Shown in pieces: positions 38,400 through 40,070 of a stretch of 40,070 bases of DNA. This stretch comes from a virus. The position numbers and the translations under genes were made by a program. The stretch covers positions 1 to 40,070 of IMG/VR virus record IMGVR_UViG_3300009488_000032. One strand, written 5' to 3'. Below the pieces are notes generated by a model. That model saw only the letters and a program-made list of their open reading frames with translations, ran no database searches and was not told the origin of the DNA. Every line of letters starts with the position of its first letter. The first letter of the stretch is position 1.

Positions 38400-38671
38400 G
38401 GTATCTGTGGGGCAAGATCAGGGCCATCAAGAGCTGGCTCCTTCTCGTTCCGGCCGTGGTGGTGCTGGCGTGGGGCGCAGTCAAGATTCTTGGTCGCGTG
38501 CTGTGCCAGAAGCCCGGGCCTGGACCACTACCGACGCGATATGTGACGCCCACACAAGAAGCCGATGCGCGCGAGCGGATCAAGGATCATCGCAGTGCGC
38601 AGCGGGTCGAGACTGACCGGGTGGCCGACGAGGCGCAGCAGGGGCTTGACGACTTCTTGGGAGGGGATTGA
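38396..38671 (+). CDS. Inner-membrane spanin candidate (Rz-like), 91 aa
   Basis: GTG 38396 overlaps the holin stop. The N terminus is a single membrane anchor (WLLLVPAVVVLAWGAVKIL) with a basic start, followed by a Pro-rich stretch and a charged helix (EADARERIKDHRSAQRVETD, EAQQGLDDFL). This is the layout of i-spanins, whose periplasmic coiled coil links to a lipoprotein partner to fuse the membranes. It is short, so a different small membrane protein is possible. Confidence 0.5.
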   Translation: MRYLWGKIRAIKSWLLLVPAVVVLAWGAVKILGRVLCQKPGPGPLPTRYVTPTQEADARERIKDHRSAQRVETDRVADEAQQGLDDFLGGD

Positions 38672-38673
38672 TA

Positions 38674-39072
38674 ATGCGCCTGACTATTATATTACTCCTC
38701 GCCTCCTTCGCCGCTTGCCGCACCGGCCCGGCGTCGGTCCCCACCGCGCCCGAGATCCCGCCCTGGCTCGCTGTGGATGAGCACTGCGATTCGGATCGGG
38801 TATCTGACGCGGAGACTTGCGGACGTGGCTACTTCAAGACCGAGTCCCGGAGGTGCGTGGAGCACTTCAGGGCGGCCCGGCACTTCTCGGGCGACCTGGT
38901 AGCCTGCCAAGCGGAGCGAGCCCTTGACGGGGATGTGGCGGCCTCCAGGCTGGCAGACTGCGACGACAAGCTCAAATCACCTTGGCGATCGCCGTGGCTG
39001 TGGGGCGCGATTGGGCTGGTCCTTGGCGGGGCGATCGGGGTGGGGGTGGGGGCGGGGGCGGGGGCGAGATGA
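38674..39072 (+). CDS. Lipoprotein, outer-membrane spanin candidate, 132 aa
   Basis: ATG 38674 follows GGGAGGGGA. The start MRLTIILLLASFAACRTGPA has a signal peptide with a lipobox-like ASFAAC (Cys15 as the lipidated residue; Phe at -3 is unusual). Four more Cys follow (EHCDSD, AETCGRG, RRCVEH, ACQAER), which may form disulfides. A C-terminal Gly/Val/Ala-rich span (LWGAIGLVLGGAIGVGVGAG) could be a second membrane helix. The position after the Rz-like gene fits an o-spanin, but the C-terminal span is not usual. Confidence 0.5.
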   Translation: MRLTIILLLASFAACRTGPASVPTAPEIPPWLAVDEHCDSDRVSDAETCGRGYFKTESRRCVEHFRAARHFSGDLVACQAERALDGDVAASRLADCDDKLKSPWRSPWLWGAIGLVLGGAIGVGVGAGAGAR

Positions 39073-39260
39073 AACTGTACGGCGACATAGAGATAGTGGC
39101 CCGCGACCAAGTGCCGGCCGGAACGTTGGCGATATTCCTGCCCGGCGCCGTCGGGATCCAAGAAGACACTTCCCCCGATGGGCACGTAGAGCACAAGTTG
39201 AGAATGCGCCCGGAGCGTGTCGCGGTGATCGAAAACATCGGCACCAAAGAGGAGGCCTGA
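39069..39260 (+). CDS. Small hypothetical protein, 63 aa
   Basis: The start overlaps the previous stop by ATGA. The product is a short beta-rich polypeptide (MKLYGDIEIVARDQVPAGTL, AIFLPGAVGIQED). No family is recognised. It follows the lysis genes but has no membrane segment. Confidence 0.55.
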   Translation: MKLYGDIEIVARDQVPAGTLAIFLPGAVGIQEDTSPDGHVEHKLRMRPERVAVIENIGTKEEA

Positions 39261-39261
39261 T

Positions 39262-39501
39262 ATGCCCTGGTTCATCGACATCGCAGAAGGCAACGCCCCG
39301 TTTACCATCGGCCCATTCACCACGCGGAAGATGGCTGCCAAGGTCAAGACCGCGCTAAGTAGCGTCTTGCCCTACGTGTCGGAGCCGTTCGAGCGGGAGC
39401 ACGGGGGCGGCGGGGTGGTCATGGGCGGGCTCTACGAACGAGCCCCGGAATCTGAGGACCAGCCGTCCGAATCCCCCACGTCCAGTAACGCCAACGAATA
39501 A
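39262..39501 (+). CDS. Small hypothetical protein, 79 aa
   Basis: GAGGAGGCC lies just upstream of ATG 39262. The sequence is MPWFIDIAEGNAPFTIGPFT, TRKMAAKVKTALSSVLPYVS, then Gly- and Ser/Glu-rich text. It is the last gene before the structured gap. No family is recognised. Confidence 0.6.
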   Translation: MPWFIDIAEGNAPFTIGPFTTRKMAAKVKTALSSVLPYVSEPFEREHGGGGVVMGGLYERAPESEDQPSESPTSSNANE

Positions 39502-39502
39502 A

Positions 39503-39547
39503 AGTTTTCAAAAAAGACTTGACAAGTCCCCCGACCTGTGCCATTCT
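39503..39547 (+). promoter_or_regulatory. Candidate promoter with the shared A/T tract
   Basis: AGTTTTCAAAAA (39503-39514) is identical to the tract at 9025. TTGACA (39519-39524) follows, then CATTCT (39542-39547) after 17 bp, which is a weak -10. A transcript would begin near 39554, exactly where the interlocked leader starts. Confidence 0.55.
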
Positions 39548-39553
39548 GCACGG

Positions 39554-39635
39554 GCATGGTTGACTTGACCACTAACCCCCGTCGTCCGATCCGGCACTCC
39601 CGTGCCACAACCATGCACGGGCGGCGGGGGCTTTT
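39554..39635 (+). promoter_or_regulatory. Structured RNA leader with interlocked inverted repeats and a terminator-like stem
   Basis: Arm A GCATGGTTG (39554-39562) pairs with A' CAACCATGC (39608-39616), nine pairs. Arm B CCCCCGTCGTCCG (39576-39588) pairs with B' CGGGCGGCGGGGG (39618-39630), 13 pairs with two G-U. The order is A, B, A', B', so the two helices form a pseudoknot or exclude each other. An inner hairpin GGCAC-TCCC-GTGCC (39593-39606) sits between. B' is followed by CTTTT (39631-39635), so the B stem may act as a weak terminator. Ribosome site GGGAGGTAGGAG precedes ATG 39648. Confidence 0.5.
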
Positions 39636-39647
39636 GGGAGGTAGGAG

Positions 39648-40070
39648 ATGATTCTGACAGGCGATGCATTGGGCGCTGCTCTGATCGCCCTTGAGCGGGG
39701 ACGATTATGGTGGCGGGTGACCGATCAGTATGGCAGAAGTTGCAACGGGGGCAACCGATCGTTTCGGCTCGTCTCCTCGTCGCCCGGCATGCCCGGGGAA
39801 TGGGCGCCCCGCATCGACAGCGTGAGTATGTGCTATCGTGGCTATCATGTTACATCCGATCCAATTAGGTGGCGGGGGCTCCGCGTGGTGTTGGTCGAGA
39901 TTGATGAGGTAGTCGGTCGACAGGAAAACAAAGCGCTCTGCCATACATTTCGCGAGATTGGTGTGGTTGAACCGTGGGATTGCTGCGACCCACGGGTCTG
40001 GGTGGCGGCATCCCGACCGCTACTCGACGGGGCCAGTCTCGACGGGGCCAGTCTCGACGGGGCCAGTCTC
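39648..40070 (+). CDS. Pentapeptide-repeat protein, cut by the window end
   Basis: The frame is open from ATG 39648 to the last base, giving 141 residues; the true 3' end is outside. The N-terminal ~124 residues (MILTGDALGAALIALERGRL, WWRVTDQYGRSCNGGNRSF, ..., DPRVWVAASRPL) are a separate domain of unknown function with several Trp and Cys. Three LDGAS-type units end the visible part (LLDGASLDGASLDGASL), the A(D/N)LxG-like pattern of pentapeptide repeats that form a right-handed beta helix. Such proteins can mimic DNA, but the role here is unknown. Confidence 0.75.
   Translation, partial: MILTGDALGAALIALERGRLWWRVTDQYGRSCNGGNRSFRLVSSSPGMPGEWAPRIDSVSMCYRGYHVTSDPIRWRGLRVVLVEIDEVVGRQENKALCHTFREIGVVEPWDCCDPRVWVAASRPLLDGASLDGASLDGASL
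40026..40070 (+). repeat. 15-bp perfect tandem repeat, three copies to the window end
   Basis: GACGGGGCCAGTCTC occurs at 40026-40040, 40041-40055 and 40056-40070 without a change. It encodes DGASL units of the pentapeptide gene. Perfect identity at all positions suggests recent expansion, and the array may continue past the window. Confidence 0.95.

Noticed and set aside
1-40070. Prophage or lysogeny genes
   Set aside because: I looked for an integrase, excisionase or repressor and found none. The only DNA-binding candidates are small winged-helix or zinc-finger proteins without features of a CI-type repressor. Genes outside the window could still change this.
1-40070. tRNA or rRNA genes and insertion sequences
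   Set aside because: No cloverleaf-like sequence with a T-loop, no ribosomal segment, and no transposase motif with terminal repeats was recognised by eye.

Overview
This 40 kb window is a stretch of a tailed double-stranded DNA phage (Caudoviricetes). Every gene I accept lies on the + strand, most neighbours overlap by ATGA or GTGA junctions, and the order runs recombination/replication, modification and small accessory genes, packaging, head, neck, tail, then lysis. A tape-measure protein with a long-tail tube gene and no contractile sheath gene points to a siphovirus. The DNA is GC-rich and the lysis genes include a likely inner-membrane and a likely lipoprotein spanin, so the host is probably a GC-rich Gram-negative bacterium. 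I cannot name the host or a close relative. No integrase, repressor or tRNA is visible, but both window ends cut through genes, so lifestyle is undecided.

Layout. 1-2.98 kb: a DnaQ-like exonuclease and a putative annealing/recombination protein, plus small genes. 3.0-4.2 kb: a winged-helix replication initiator or helicase loader whose coding sequence carries iteron-like repeats followed by an A-rich stretch, a layout like the lambda origin. 4.2-9.0 kb: small zinc-binding proteins, two DNA methyltransferases, a second long reading frame that overlaps the C5-methyltransferase and looks like a real protein, and a TGT/DpdA-like base-exchange enzyme. 9.0-13.4 kb: about sixteen short, mostly uncharacterised genes, including one ASCH-domain protein. 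13.5-15.6 kb: terminase small and large subunits. 15.6-26.8 kb: portal, Mu-F-like minor head protein, morphogenesis protein, scaffold, SU10-type major capsid protein, probable decoration/fibre proteins and neck proteins. 26.8-37.2 kb: tail tube, frameshifted tail assembly chaperones, a tape-measure protein interrupted by a mini-intein, and tail-tip/fibre proteins. 37.2-39.5 kb: amidase endolysin, holin candidate and spanin candidates. 39.5 kb to the end: a structured leader followed by a pentapeptide-repeat protein cut by the window edge.

How it works together. The exonuclease and annealing protein fit a phage recombination module. The initiator and its internal repeats fit recruitment of host replication enzymes, since no polymerase or helicase is encoded here. 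The two methyltransferases and the TGT-like enzyme suggest heavy genome modification against host restriction. Genes are packed so tightly that nearly all non-coding gaps over 60 bp stand out. Most of these gaps start with TTGACA (or TTGACC) at or near the preceding stop codon and then carry a strong hairpin just before the next Shine-Dalgarno, which suggests a shared regulatory design.

The most notable items are the mini-intein in the tape measure, the dual-coded methyltransferase region, the candidate origin, the interlocked inverted repeats upstream of the pentapeptide gene and the recurrent promoter-hairpin leaders. All functional calls come from motifs recognised by eye. No database search, fold prediction or statistics were run.
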